Origin: Skeletonema marinoi
Taxonomy: Eukaryota; Bacillariophyta; Thalassiosirophyceae; Thalassiosirales; Thalassiosiraceae
Length of the DNA: 64,000 bases
Direction of reading: 5' to 3'
Assembly (NCBI GenBank): GCA_030544225.1
Contig: CM060505.1
Coordinates: 620,001-684,000, forward strand
The position numbers were made by a program, and so were the translations under genes. The notes under the pieces were generated by a model that saw only the letters and a list, made by a program, of their open reading frames with translations, was not told where the DNA came from and did not search any database. Position 1 is the first letter of the stretch; each line of letters begins with the position of its first letter. Of the stretch, positions 21,732 to 30,964 are shown one piece after another.

Positions 21732-24683
21732 ATGGAGACGACCGACTGTACCAAAGTAGCCGCCGCCGCGGCTGCAGCACCCGACAATTCAACCATCCAA
21801 CCGCCTCCTCCTATCCCTGATAACAATAAAAGTATGCCAAAAGAGCATCCCGATGCATCATCGCAAAGTTCCTCTCCCGAGAGAAGCGCCAAGCGAATGC
21901 GCCTGTCATCACCTAGCTCCGATATCCCGCGTCCAGAAAATCCAGTGGAGGGCGGCATGGAGGAAGTAAATGTTGAGCTAGCTCGTCCGTCGGCTTCGGT
22001 CTCTTCTCCTAAATCATACCATTGCCCCGCATGCGAGGCGAAGAACATGTCCGGTGAAAAGCTAAAAGAGCATTTCCTAGCGGTACACAAAGATCTCATG
22101 ACAGCGGCAAATAACGCCACTGGCTCCGACTGTGATTCTATCGAGAATAAATCAATGGGCACATGGAACGAAACTGAATGTAAAAAATTCGAGGCTGGCT
22201 GCATTATATTTGGTTGGGGCAAGTGGCTCTCCATTGCGACTCTCATATCTACTAGAGACAGGGCACAGATTAAGTCGCATGCGCAAAAGTTACAGATTCA
22301 TCGAAACAAAGAATACCAAGAATTGATAGCATGTCATAATGGTGATGATTTAAGTGACAACTCCACCAAATCCAGCGTTAGTGGTAATGATTCTGCTACC
22401 AGCAGCAACGCGTCTGCTACCAGCAGCAACGCGGGGGGCTCATCCAAATCATTGTGGACGGAGGAAGAACAAGAACACTTCAAAATGGGCGTCATCGTTA
22501 ACGGTTGGGGAAGCTGGACGGAAGTTGCCAAGAATGTCCCCACAAAAACTACCGCACAGATACGATCTCGTGCACTTTATATAAAGCGTCATAAGCAGGA
22601 TGAGGAAGCAAGGCTCAAGGCGGAGCATGCCAAACTTGTTTCTAGAAATCCACAACTTTATAGTAGCGGTTATGTGAGTCAAGTGACCAGTGCAGCTACT
22701 GCAGAGAAACCAGCTGATAATGCAGTTGAGCCGGCTGCTGTTGTGAAGCCCAAAAGCCCAAAGAGCCCCAAAAGTCCAAAGAGCCCCAAAAGTCCTAAAA
22801 GTCCCAAAAGTACCACCAGTAGCCAGAGTTCTGTAAAAAGTACCAAAAGCACCAGCAGTAGCCAGGGTTCTTTGAAAAGTACCAAAAGTAACAGCGGTTA
22901 TGCAGAGGGTACATGGACACCAGCCGAACACAAACAATTCGAACGAGGAGTTATTGAATTCGGATGGGGAGATTGGGTTAATATAACATTGCAAATTCCG
23001 ACGCGGGATAAAAATCAAGTCAAGTCTCATGCTCAAAAATTTGATCTTCACCACCCAGGGGGGAAAGATAGGCTTGAAGGGGAACACATGAAAACACTTC
23101 GTAAGAAGGGGAAGAAGGCTGATGATTCGAAACAAAAGAAATTGGAGAAAAAGAGGAAGGCTGACGAGGGAAAGAAAAAGATGGAAGGTGGAAAGACCGC
23201 TGATGCTGCGATGGAAGTAAGGGAGAATGCTGATGCTACCTTTGAAGAGGAGAGAATTGATGTCGGTGATAAGATGGAAGTGGAGCTGCTTAGTAGTGCA
23301 AATGATCATGAGAAGCAGCGAACCCAGGAAGGGGGAAAGCTCACAGAAGAAGAGGGAAAGGAAATAGAAGGAGAAGAAGCTAGTACAACTTTTAGTGACG
23401 AGTCTCAGCAGCAGCAGCAACTGCGTGTGTCGCCGCGCGTGGTAAAGGCTCCTCGAGACAATTACATGGACTCCCTATCAAAAGATCAGTGGCAGAGGAA
23501 GAAGAAGGTATCAAAGTATCGATATCCGAAAGGTCAAGCTCCCAATGATTCGGCGTCAAACGTTGGAGGTGTGCGCCAACGTAATGATGGCTCATACGAG
23601 GTGCGAATTTGGTACGCTGGGAAATGGCGTAACATTGGTGGTTTCGACAGCGAAGCATTGGCCCAGGTAGCTCATCAGATTGCTAGTGGTATATTGCAGC
23701 CAGAATCCACGCCCAATGATCCAGCTGCGGTAGAGTGGAATATCAAGATCGCCAGAGATGCTGCTGTCGATGGTGCCAAGTTGGCGGAAAGAGATGCAGA
23801 AGAAGGAGGAGAAGTCGGGTTGTTGGAACCTGCAAAGGCAATCCAAAACTATTTATTGGGAGGGCACATGGTGTCGGCAGGCGAGCAGACTATCAAGCAT
23901 CGGCTTTTTGCGACAGCAACGGCGACGAAGACAGAGACCAATTTAGCTCATTTTACTGTCACCTGCAGTAATGGTCCCATCCATGTTGATGTCGGCACCA
24001 ACGACTCTTTGTTTGACCTTCGACGCAAGATTTTTGACCAATTCGATTCCTCCCAGCTTGATGATGGTAATTGCAATTTCAATTTTCAGGTTGATAGGGT
24101 TATGATTTCGAGGAAAGTTGAGGGTAGCTTCATTGCTCGCGACTTGTTGCAACTTGGTAAATCTGTTGAGTTGATCCCTCGGTCGGCGGTACTTACAGGA
24201 GAATCTAGTCAAGATGCATCTCCTGAGAACGGCCTGACAAATCATAATGAAGCAGTAGATGAAGAGGACGACGAAGAGGAGGATCTTACGTCTTTTTACG
24301 AAGCAGCAGGTTCGGCAGTTTCGTCAAAGTTGAATGACCTGGCAAGCGAGGTTGCGTCCGTAACGCCTACTAGTTCAGGATCAAATCAAGACCGACATCC
24401 ATCAAAGGTTGTTGATTTCCTCAACTTCCTCAAAGAATCGCCAACAATGGATGGCAACATCGACTACTCGAATTTCACTGAACTCGAGTTTGTCTACATG
24501 ATGGAAAAGACCGGACTTCACGAGAAGCAAGTGGAAAAGTGGATGTCGGATGCAAAGAACCGATTTGTGAAGCCGATGAAATCAGCACAACCGGAAGCAC
24601 AAGCAGAAGCACAAGGAGACATTCCAAAAGTTGACTCATTGAACATGTTGGCGAAATTAGCTGCGTCTGGAACGACGGATTAG
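21732..24683 (+). CDS. zinc finger, triple SHAQKYF-Myb, AP2 and homeodomain-like protein
   Basis: 983 residues, one exon from the ATG at 21732; almost certainly a nuclear transcription regulator. In order: Ala- and Pro-rich start; a C2H2-like finger at about 95-120 (YHCPACEAK...HFLAVH); three Myb/SANT repeats at about 141-190, 239-290 and 392-443, the first and third ending KSHAQK and all with the unusual core FGWGxW or NGWGSW; between the second and third a run of SPK/KSP repeats (about 338-390) like phosphorylated nuclear linkers; a Lys/Glu-rich block; an AP2-like domain at about 608-655 (GGVRQRNDGSYEVRIWYAGKW...GGFDSEALAQVAH); and near the C-terminus a homeodomain-like helix pair (LEFVYMMEKTGLHEKQVEKWMSDAKNRF, about 912-945). 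The combination is unusual; single domains are common in diatoms. Confidence 0.88.
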   Translation: METTDCTKVAAAAAAAPDNSTIQPPPPIPDNNKSMPKEHPDASSQSSSPERSAKRMRLSSPSSDIPRPENPVEGGMEEVNVELARPSASVSSPKSYHCPACEAKNMSGEKLKEHFLAVHKDLMTAANNATGSDCDSIENKSMGTWNETECKKFEAGCIIFGWGKWLSIATLISTRDRAQIKSHAQKLQIHRNKEYQELIACHNGDDLSDNSTKSSVSGNDSATSSNASATSSNAGGSSKSLWTEEEQEHFKMGVIVNGWGSWTEVAKNVPTKTTAQIRSRALYIKRHKQDEEARLKAEHAKLVSRNPQLYSSGYVSQVTSAATAEKPADNAVEPAAVVKPKSPKSPKSPKSPKSPKSPKSTTSSQSSVKSTKSTSSSQGSLKSTKSNSGYAEGTWTPAEHKQFERGVIEFGWGDWVNITLQIPTRDKNQVKSHAQKFDLHHPGGKDRLEGEHMKTLRKKGKKADDSKQKKLEKKRKADEGKKKMEGGKTADAAMEVRENADATFEEERIDVGDKMEVELLSSANDHEKQRTQEGGKLTEEEGKEIEGEEASTTFSDESQQQQQLRVSPRVVKAPRDNYMDSLSKDQWQRKKKVSKYRYPKGQAPNDSASNVGGVRQRNDGSYEVRIWYAGKWRNIGGFDSEALAQVAHQIASGILQPESTPNDPAAVEWNIKIARDAAVDGAKLAERDAEEGGEVGLLEPAKAIQNYLLGGHMVSAGEQTIKHRLFATATATKTETNLAHFTVTCSNGPIHVDVGTNDSLFDLRRKIFDQFDSSQLDDGNCNFNFQVDRVMISRKVEGSFIARDLLQLGKSVELIPRSAVLTGESSQDASPENGLTNHNEAVDEEDDEEEDLTSFYEAAGSAVSSKLNDLASEVASVTPTSSGSNQDRHPSKVVDFLNFLKESPTMDGNIDYSNFTELEFVYMMEKTGLHEKQVEKWMSDAKNRFVKPMKSAQPEAQAEAQGDIPKVDSLNMLAKLAASGTTD

Positions 24684-24907
24684 ATATTAGATTGAAGCAG
24701 TAGTCATTTTTGTGTAGCCCATGAGTTTACAATATAGATTAAGTTGCATGAAACAGTGAATCAGCAGATCTACATAAGTTTATCCACTCAACAAGGAATG
24801 CATTGTGCAAGTAAGCTGTGGGCAAGCATCACACTGATTGAGAAAGAGATGACAGACTTCATATGAGCGACAGCGGTACCACAGCAGCTCTTTGACAGAT
24901 ACCTCTC

Positions 24908-25308
24908 CTAATCTTCTCTATTATTAAGGGTACACAAAGGGTACACAAACTTTGAAATCTCTTTTCCAGCACGATCCTTCAACACGCCCTTACCACTGTT
25001 ATTATTCCAAATCGCCTTTTTACTTCTAAAACTGTATCCACCACTCTCAGCGTGAATTTCATTGCTGTAAATTCTCACACTCTCTCCCGGCGTCAACACG
25101 GTGGCATACGGAAACGTAAATTTATTCCCTTCAGTCTCACCGAGGGTGCCATGGTGATTAATATCCAATACAGATATCTGGAAATATCGATGGATGAATT
25201 CGAACCGTTGGTAATTACGACGTATTCGCCGGATTCAGTTCTTTTAACTAGACCATCGTAGTTGATGTAGGAGATAAGGACGGCTCGTTCTGACTCAATG
25301 CCATCAAG
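24908..25308 (-). pseudogene. lamin-tail-domain relic in two frames
   Basis: Reading the minus strand from about 25308, one frame encodes ESERAVLISYINYDGLV and GEYVVITNGSNSSIDIS, and a second frame downstream encodes LDINHHGTLGE, FTFPYATVLTPGESVRIYS and WNNNSGKGVLKDRAGKEIS up to a stop at 24908. Together these are the consecutive strands of a lamin-tail-domain (Ig-like LTD) fold. The frame changes near 25185 and there is no room for an intron, and no ATG is seen at the start. This is a frameshifted gene or gene fragment, or the 3' part of a gene whose 5' exons are unclear. It overlaps the 3' end of the membrane-protein frame at 25248. Confidence 0.6.
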
Positions 25309-25865
25309 TTAGATTTGCGCCAATCAACGAATTGCCGGTACACAAGATAAAAATAAGCTAGCATGTTAACGACCACGTCAAGCAACATACCATTCGCCAG
25401 ATGATGAACTTCTTTTCTTGTGAGATGGAAGACGACTGCCGCACTATCAATAACGAAGTAAACTGCAAGAGAAAATTCAATCCAAAGAGGAATTATTTCA
25501 CTTGCATCTGTGATAGAATGGGCAGGCTGTTCTAGCAAACTGTGCTCAACACCCTCTTCCTTTGTGTCAGTGTAATCGAAGATGTTTAAACCCACTTCGA
25601 GAGCCCAAATTGCAGACGTTCCAAAATTATACACCAGATATTCCAGCTCGACGGTAGTTCGTTCATCGTTCTCATTATTATCGTTTCGAGTGCCGACGAT
25701 ATTGGAAACTAATATAATAGACCAAATCAACACGATAACGTTGATAAACAACCATCTTTGTGGATATCTGTGTGGAGAAAATTTGCGCAAGAGTCGTTTT
25801 CTAGATGGACTAAGTTCATGACAGCAATGGTTCTCTAGCTGACTGACGTTTGCTGCAACTGCCAT
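25248..25865 (-). CDS. multi-pass membrane protein, unknown function
   Basis: 205 residues from the ATG at 25865. After a basic N-terminus (SPSRKRLLRKFSPHRYPQRW) there are hydrophobic segments at about 38-56 (FINVIVLIWSIILVSNIV), 80-95, 125-145 (LWIEFSLAVYFVIDSAAVVF) and 155-175 (MLLDVVVNMLAYFYLVY). No family is recognised. Its last 60 bp overlap the lamin-tail-domain relic in another frame, so the true gene could continue into that domain if the frame breaks are sequence errors. It is divergent from the gene at 26142. Confidence 0.55.
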   Translation of the reverse strand: MAVAANVSQLENHCCHELSPSRKRLLRKFSPHRYPQRWLFINVIVLIWSIILVSNIVGTRNDNNENDERTTVELEYLVYNFGTSAIWALEVGLNIFDYTDTKEEGVEHSLLEQPAHSITDASEIIPLWIEFSLAVYFVIDSAAVVFHLTRKEVHHLANGMLLDVVVNMLAYFYLVYRQFVDWRKSNLMALSQNEPSLSPTSTTMV

Positions 25866-26141
25866 CTTATAATGTCGACGTACCGCCTGCCTACTATTGC
25901 TTCTACTCTCTTCTTCTGTCGTGCAGCCTGGAGAAGTCTCATGGGCTCATGGAGGGAAGAAAAAATCATCAAAATCGGCATGTTCATCGCGCTGTTTCCT
26001 CTACTAATTCCCCTGTAGCTGCGCTGTGGTGGACAGCATCATCTAGCTAATTCATCGTCTATCCCCATCAGCGACAGCTCCCTGTTGTCATCTACAACAT
26101 CGACACCACCTCCTACCGCTCATATCATCACAATCATCAGC

Positions 26142-26798
26142 ATGGGCATACAAGAATATCTCGACACACAAAATATATCAGCATCTGATGTAGCGCCTTT
26201 CGTGATCATCCATACTGTGCTGTCAGCCATCCTTGTTGGATCGACTTGGTGGCTCTGCTACTCGGCCGCAAGTTTGACATCATTACAACCTGCTGCGAAG
26301 TCCCTCGGTATTGATGAAATGCCTCGAAGTGCTTTGCTCAACTCTCTTGTTGCCACGCCTTTCATCTCTGATGACATCAAACGGAGAGCATGTGGCTCAC
26401 TAGTAGCGCTGGAAAAAGCTTCAAAGAATAGCAAGCTTGTTGCCTTTCTCGATCGTAAGTTTCCATCTTTAGACGCAACACGACTCTGTGTGTCATACGC
26501 AGAAGCAAAACTCGGACGGTTGTTCTTCAAGCCGTTTACTATTCCCGGCAGAATCTGGCTTTCATGGACGGGAACGAAGGCATGGCAGCAGCTAAACACA
26601 AATGCAAAAAAGCTTGATACTACGCTAGAAAATAATCACTTACCTTCAGTGATGAGAAACAACAATCATTTATCATCGAAATCTACATTTATAGATCAAA
26701 GGAGCAACAGAATATTTATCAGACAACACAAATATCATCCACCAAAAGTTGGCTCTGTCAATACAAAGATAATAAATTCTGGTCCTAAACTCTTTTAA
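26142..26798 (+). CDS. membrane protein, possibly DUF1279/FAM210-like
   Basis: 218 residues from the first ATG at 26142. One hydrophobic segment at about 20-42 (FVIIHTVLSAILVGSTWWLCY) is followed by a helical region and a second moderately hydrophobic stretch ending in AKLGRLFFKPFTIPGRIWLSW. The order of a hydrophobic helix, a linker and then a 'K..KP.T.P.R' segment recalls FAM210-type mitochondrial proteins, but this is weak. The C-terminal 60 residues are polar. The stop codon TAA at 26796-26798 overlaps the stop of the convergent methyltransferase gene in the palindrome TTAA. Confidence 0.5.
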   Translation: MGIQEYLDTQNISASDVAPFVIIHTVLSAILVGSTWWLCYSAASLTSLQPAAKSLGIDEMPRSALLNSLVATPFISDDIKRRACGSLVALEKASKNSKLVAFLDRKFPSLDATRLCVSYAEAKLGRLFFKPFTIPGRIWLSWTGTKAWQQLNTNAKKLDTTLENNHLPSVMRNNNHLSSKSTFIDQRSNRIFIRQHKYHPPKVGSVNTKIINSGPKLF

Positions 26799-27892
26799 GC
26801 AGAACATAGTATAGCCTCATTTGCTTCACGAAGAAACGATTCACTCACAAGTGCATACTCAACACATCTAAAACCATCACAACCCCACTGATTACGCTCT
26901 TTGTGGACAATTCGAAGTTTGGCTTTATCCGCAGCTGAAAAGAACTCGTTCAGCTGTGATGTGAAGTTGTCTTGTTTGGAGTCATGTAATTCAATGAGTA
27001 CCTGATCCACTTGCACATTCCCCGATGCAATCAACTCGAACATTGGTGGCATACTCGCATACTCACACCCTTGACAATCAATCTTTAAGATATCAATTGT
27101 ACGATTGGTGTGACCTAATTTCTGCATAACAGTTTGAAAGCTCATTCGCTCGCCATCATTCCTTCGCTCATGCATTGTAACGCCTTCTTTCCCTCCGTCT
27201 GAACCTAGACCCCACGGATGGAACGTTGCATACTCTCCACCAACAAAAGGTGTATCATCCAACGTTGGATCAAATGTGTGTATTTCACAACCCTTCATGT
27301 ACGTATGGACAGCCTTTTCAAACCGGATATCATTATTACTCCCCACTGAATATACGAGGCAGTTATTTTTCTTCTTGGCCTTTTTTGCAATGACATCTAC
27401 CCCGCATACAAATTTCGGTCCATCTCCAAATGCTTCATATCTAACGCCCGAATTAGAACCAAACCTCTCTTCCGAGATACAATTCGCTTCCGGTTCATGC
27501 AGATCAAATTTCTTTTTGTGATTTGTGTATTTGTAAGTGGGCGCTGCCTGCTGACGAATCTTCCGTCTTTCGTCGAATAGATTGTCAAGTGTATTCAATC
27601 GTTTTTGGCAAGATGCTTCATGTTGTTCTTGATAAATATCAATCCTCCCTGCTTCAGTAGCGGTAGAAAGATCATCATTATTGTCGTAGGTATTCCCTTG
27701 GTAGTGGAGAAGGGGTTTGTCATGAATGATTTGAAGGTTATTCCAAGGCCCAACAAAGACAAGAAATGCCAAAGTAGCACACATGATGTATTTTAGCAGG
27801 GCAGGTCGAGAGCTGCGTCTTGGTGGCTGTATCCTTCGTGCAGCTGTGAGCCTGAGCCGGTCGAAGGCTGGCATTTCTGGTGGAGTGTCCAT
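26795..27892 (-). CDS. type II membrane methyltransferase-like protein (FkbM/METTL24-like)
   Basis: 365 residues, one exon from the ATG at 27892. A basic cytosolic tail precedes one membrane anchor (about 34-50, YIMCATLAFLVFVGPW), then a lumenal stem and a Rossmann-type catalytic domain: CLVYSVGSNNDIRFE (SAM-binding glycine motif), CEIHTFDPTLDD (acidic end of strand 2), TIDILKIDCQGCEYASMPPM (the D-x-x-G-x-E motif common to FkbM-like domains) and VDQVLIELHD. The arrangement fits Golgi-anchored methyltransferase-like proteins of algae, perhaps acting on glycans. The acceptor is unknown. Confidence 0.8.
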   Translation of the reverse strand: MDTPPEMPAFDRLRLTAARRIQPPRRSSRPALLKYIMCATLAFLVFVGPWNNLQIIHDKPLLHYQGNTYDNNDDLSTATEAGRIDIYQEQHEASCQKRLNTLDNLFDERRKIRQQAAPTYKYTNHKKKFDLHEPEANCISEERFGSNSGVRYEAFGDGPKFVCGVDVIAKKAKKKNNCLVYSVGSNNDIRFEKAVHTYMKGCEIHTFDPTLDDTPFVGGEYATFHPWGLGSDGGKEGVTMHERRNDGERMSFQTVMQKLGHTNRTIDILKIDCQGCEYASMPPMFELIASGNVQVDQVLIELHDSKQDNFTSQLNEFFSAADKAKLRIVHKERNQWGCDGFRCVEYALVSESFLREANEAILCSA

Positions 27893-28554
27893 GACCGACC
27901 TACCGGAATAGGTTACAGGTTACGCTGTATGTTGTACTACTTGCATCTACAACATATAGCACAGGATCATGGGCATGGCAATTAGCAAAGGCAATGGGAG
28001 CAATGGAATTGGAGAAAGAACGTTTTTGGCGGGCCTGACTTTTTAGGCGGGTCCGCGAAAATCATCTTCATTTTTTTTTCGTCGAAAGCAAAAGCTCAAC
28101 GCATTGAAAGCAAATACAATGGTGTTAGGTGTACCGCCTCCTTGAACTGTAGACTAACTGTAACTTGGCTGCCATTACCATAGACTAAGAGATAGTATAA
28201 TCATTGCTGCTGCATCGCAGTTTGGAGAGGTGAGTTCTCTGCTGTGATTTATCCGCCCGAGTGGCTGCCTGGTTGTGTCATGTCATCAAAGAACGACGAT
28301 ACACCCCAAAACTGCGCCTTCATTTGTTCCCGCTGCAGACATTACGATATTTTCTGCACTTTAATTGGAAAGCGCCTTGTGCGGTTATTGAAGACTTGTC
28401 TTGCTCATTGATCTCTCACACTAATAATTTCAATGACAAACACCTCTTACCGACAGAAGAACATTACATTACACTGACAGAGTGAACAGTAGCAAACTAA
28501 CAACCATACCATCACTATACTCTCAAAGTCAAGTCACCACTAGAGCACTAGACC
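27893..28554. other. divergent promoter region of methyltransferase and RAD21
   Basis: 662 bp between two divergent genes. It contains a pyrimidine-rich RAD21 5' leader and an E2F-like word (listed separately). No RNA gene or transposon is seen. Confidence 0.45.
28023..28033 (+). promoter_or_regulatory. E2F/DP-like site upstream of RAD21
   Basis: The word TTTTTGGCGGGC at about 28023 matches the TTTSGCGS core of E2F/DP sites, which drive S-phase genes in plants and algae; a second GGCGGG lies 20 bp on. It is about 520 bp upstream of the RAD21 ATG, rather far, and could equally serve the divergent gene. A sequence match only. Confidence 0.3.
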
Positions 28555-30823
28555 ATGTTTTACTCGCAAATCATCCTGGCCAAAAAGGGGCCCCTCGGTA
28601 AAGTATGGCTCGCCGCTCACTGGGGCGACAAGAAACTCGGCCGTCCACAAATTTTCTCCACCGACATTGCCAACTCGGTCGATTCCATCGTCAACCCCAC
28701 CGTTCCCCTCGCATTGCGTGTCTCGGGACATTTGTTACTGGGAGTGGTGCGAATTTACTCCCGAAAGGTCAAATATCTAGCCAATGATTGTCATGAGGCC
28801 CTCGTCAAGATCAAGATGGCGTTCAAACCCACCAATCAAGATGCCAAGGGAAAGAACAAGAACAAGGAGAATGGTGAACACGGGGGATTGGTATTATTGG
28901 ATATGGATCCCAATGCTCAATCGAAAAAAGATGGGAATAATGCCAATGTTGCCAACTTTGGCGAATATTACACACAGGATTTGATGAATGGACTGCTTGT
29001 GGAACCAGTGCTGCTCATGGATCCCAATGATAATAGTCAAAATGCTGCTGGGGGTGGAGGTGGAGCATTTGCCATTCCTTTTTCATTGGAACCGGGGAAT
29101 GATGGAGAGGGGGAGTGGATTGTGGCGGATGATGATGAGTTTGATGAGGAAGATGAGGATGGAACTAGGAGAAGAAAGAAGTCGACTTTGAGTACCAATG
29201 CTGCGGCTAATTTGACTTTGGATTCGGAGAATATTGGACGTGCTCCTGGACAAGAGGAGGAGGAGGAAGAGGAAGGTTGGGGTGCATTTGATCCTGATGC
29301 TGATATGAGGGATGAGGATGAAGAGGAGGATATGCATGTGTTTCAGCCTGATGCTGACTTGGAGGAGGACGTGGAGGGAGTGAGAGGACGGGAGAGTGTT
29401 GCATCGAGGGTGGAACTTGTTCGTGGTGCTAATGATTCGATTGCATCGGACCGTCAGTTGCAGGTTAGTATTGTCATGTTATGTCATGAATGCCATTGGT
29501 ACTTACTTGTTTTGTTAAATCTTTGCCCTGCTCACATTATTTACCTTTGCCTTATTACTATTCCAGATCAACGATACCCCCATGAAAGATGGCTCCACTG
29601 GAAGACCAGGCTCTCCTACCATGTCTGAGCCTGACTTTGGTGGTGGAGATGTTGACTTTGATGTGGACACCTCTGATCACCAGCCCAAGGATGACTCTGG
29701 TCTCCTCAGTGTTGGTTCCTCCAAGGATGATGAATCCCGCCGTCGCTCCACCCTTGGAGACCTAGAAATCTCTGGGTTGGATGATGAATCCGCCTCGGCA
29801 GCCCCAAAGAAGAAGAGGAAGAAGACTGTTGGTCCCAAGAGAATGAAGAAACGTCGAAAGATTGTCATTGACAACAACAATACTGAGCTTTCCAGTGAGC
29901 ACATGAAAGCTATGCTCCGAGATACATCCGACATTGTTCTTGATGACGAGCCAGGCCTTGCCTCTTGGCCTAGGGAGGATGCCGAGGAAGAAGATCCAGA
30001 CTACGCTCGATTGAGCAGAGTTCTCAACACCCTCCCCATGGAGCGTCTTCTTGCCAGGCCATGCCTCGGTGATGATGGTGGATTGGCTCCTGAGCTCCTT
30101 GAGCTGTGGGGACGCAACACCGTCAAGATCTCTGGCAAAGCTGGCACGCAACTTCCATTCCGCATGCGCGGGGCCAAGGGTGAAGAACAACGTGGCGCTG
30201 CCGCCGAGGAACTCATGGAGGAGGAGGCAGAGGATGTAGAAAAGGCTAGATCTGCTGCAGAGCGCGATAGCATTGATGGTCACGACTTGCAGAGAGACGA
30301 GGACATTGAGTTTGGAGGTGGTGATCAAGATGTTGAGTTTGAGAACGATGTCGAGACCCCTTTTGAAGTCCAGGATGACTTTGGCCATGTCGAATACAAA
30401 AACGACAATCTTGAGGATGACGAGCTTTCCCACCAGTCTGAGCGTTCCAGCTTTTCATTGGGAGCTGTCAACGAGCTTGACAAGGACTTTTATGATGCCG
30501 ATGAGGACCGTCAAGCTGCTGGTGATGAGATTGTTTCCCACAACTCAAAGTGGCACACGCACACTGTGAAAGTTCTTCGAAAGATCAAGCACGAGATGAA
30601 GTCTCGCAATGCAGATGAGGATGACGAAGAAGAGATGGCTAAGGACGCCCAGCTTAGCTACAACAAGCTGATTTCTGGTGTCAATCGCCGTACAGCTGCT
30701 GGTGTTTTCTTCGAGATGCTTCAACTCAAAACATGGGACTTTGTTGAGTTGAACCAAGAGAAAAATTATGGTGACATTGTTATCACTCCTGGCCTTCGCT
30801 ACGATGACAAGCCGGGTTCTTAG
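28555..30823 (+). CDS. RAD21: cohesin kleisin subunit RAD21/SCC1, 2 exons
   Basis: The kleisin that closes the cohesin ring by binding SMC3 through its N-terminus and SMC1 through its C-terminus, holding sister chromatids. Exons 28555-29463 and 29567-30823 are joined by a 103-bp phase-0 GT-AG intron, giving 721 residues. The Rad21/Rec8 N-terminal domain is at 1-100 ([23 protein letters not shown] ... [12 protein letters not shown] ... [22 protein letters not shown]). The middle is highly acidic and low in complexity, with a KKKRKK basic patch at about 390 that may be a nuclear signal. The C-terminal winged helix ([28 protein letters not shown]) ends the protein. It looks like the mitotic RAD21 form and not REC8, but this is inference. 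Confidence 0.94.
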
Positions 30824-30964
30824 ATATGAGAGAGATTTGAATAGAGTCCCCACGCAGTGATTTCTCATTGCCGAAGGAAAGAATACAACATGCAATTATT
30901 GTCCATGCGGCTGTCTCAGATAATTGTTACATAGCATTACATATTATATTTGTCTACTTGTCAA

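Noticed and set aside
22449-23420. A 323-codon frame antisense to the Myb/AP2 gene
   Set aside because: Phe/Leu-rich shadow of Lys/Glu-rich coding sequence; no motif of its own.
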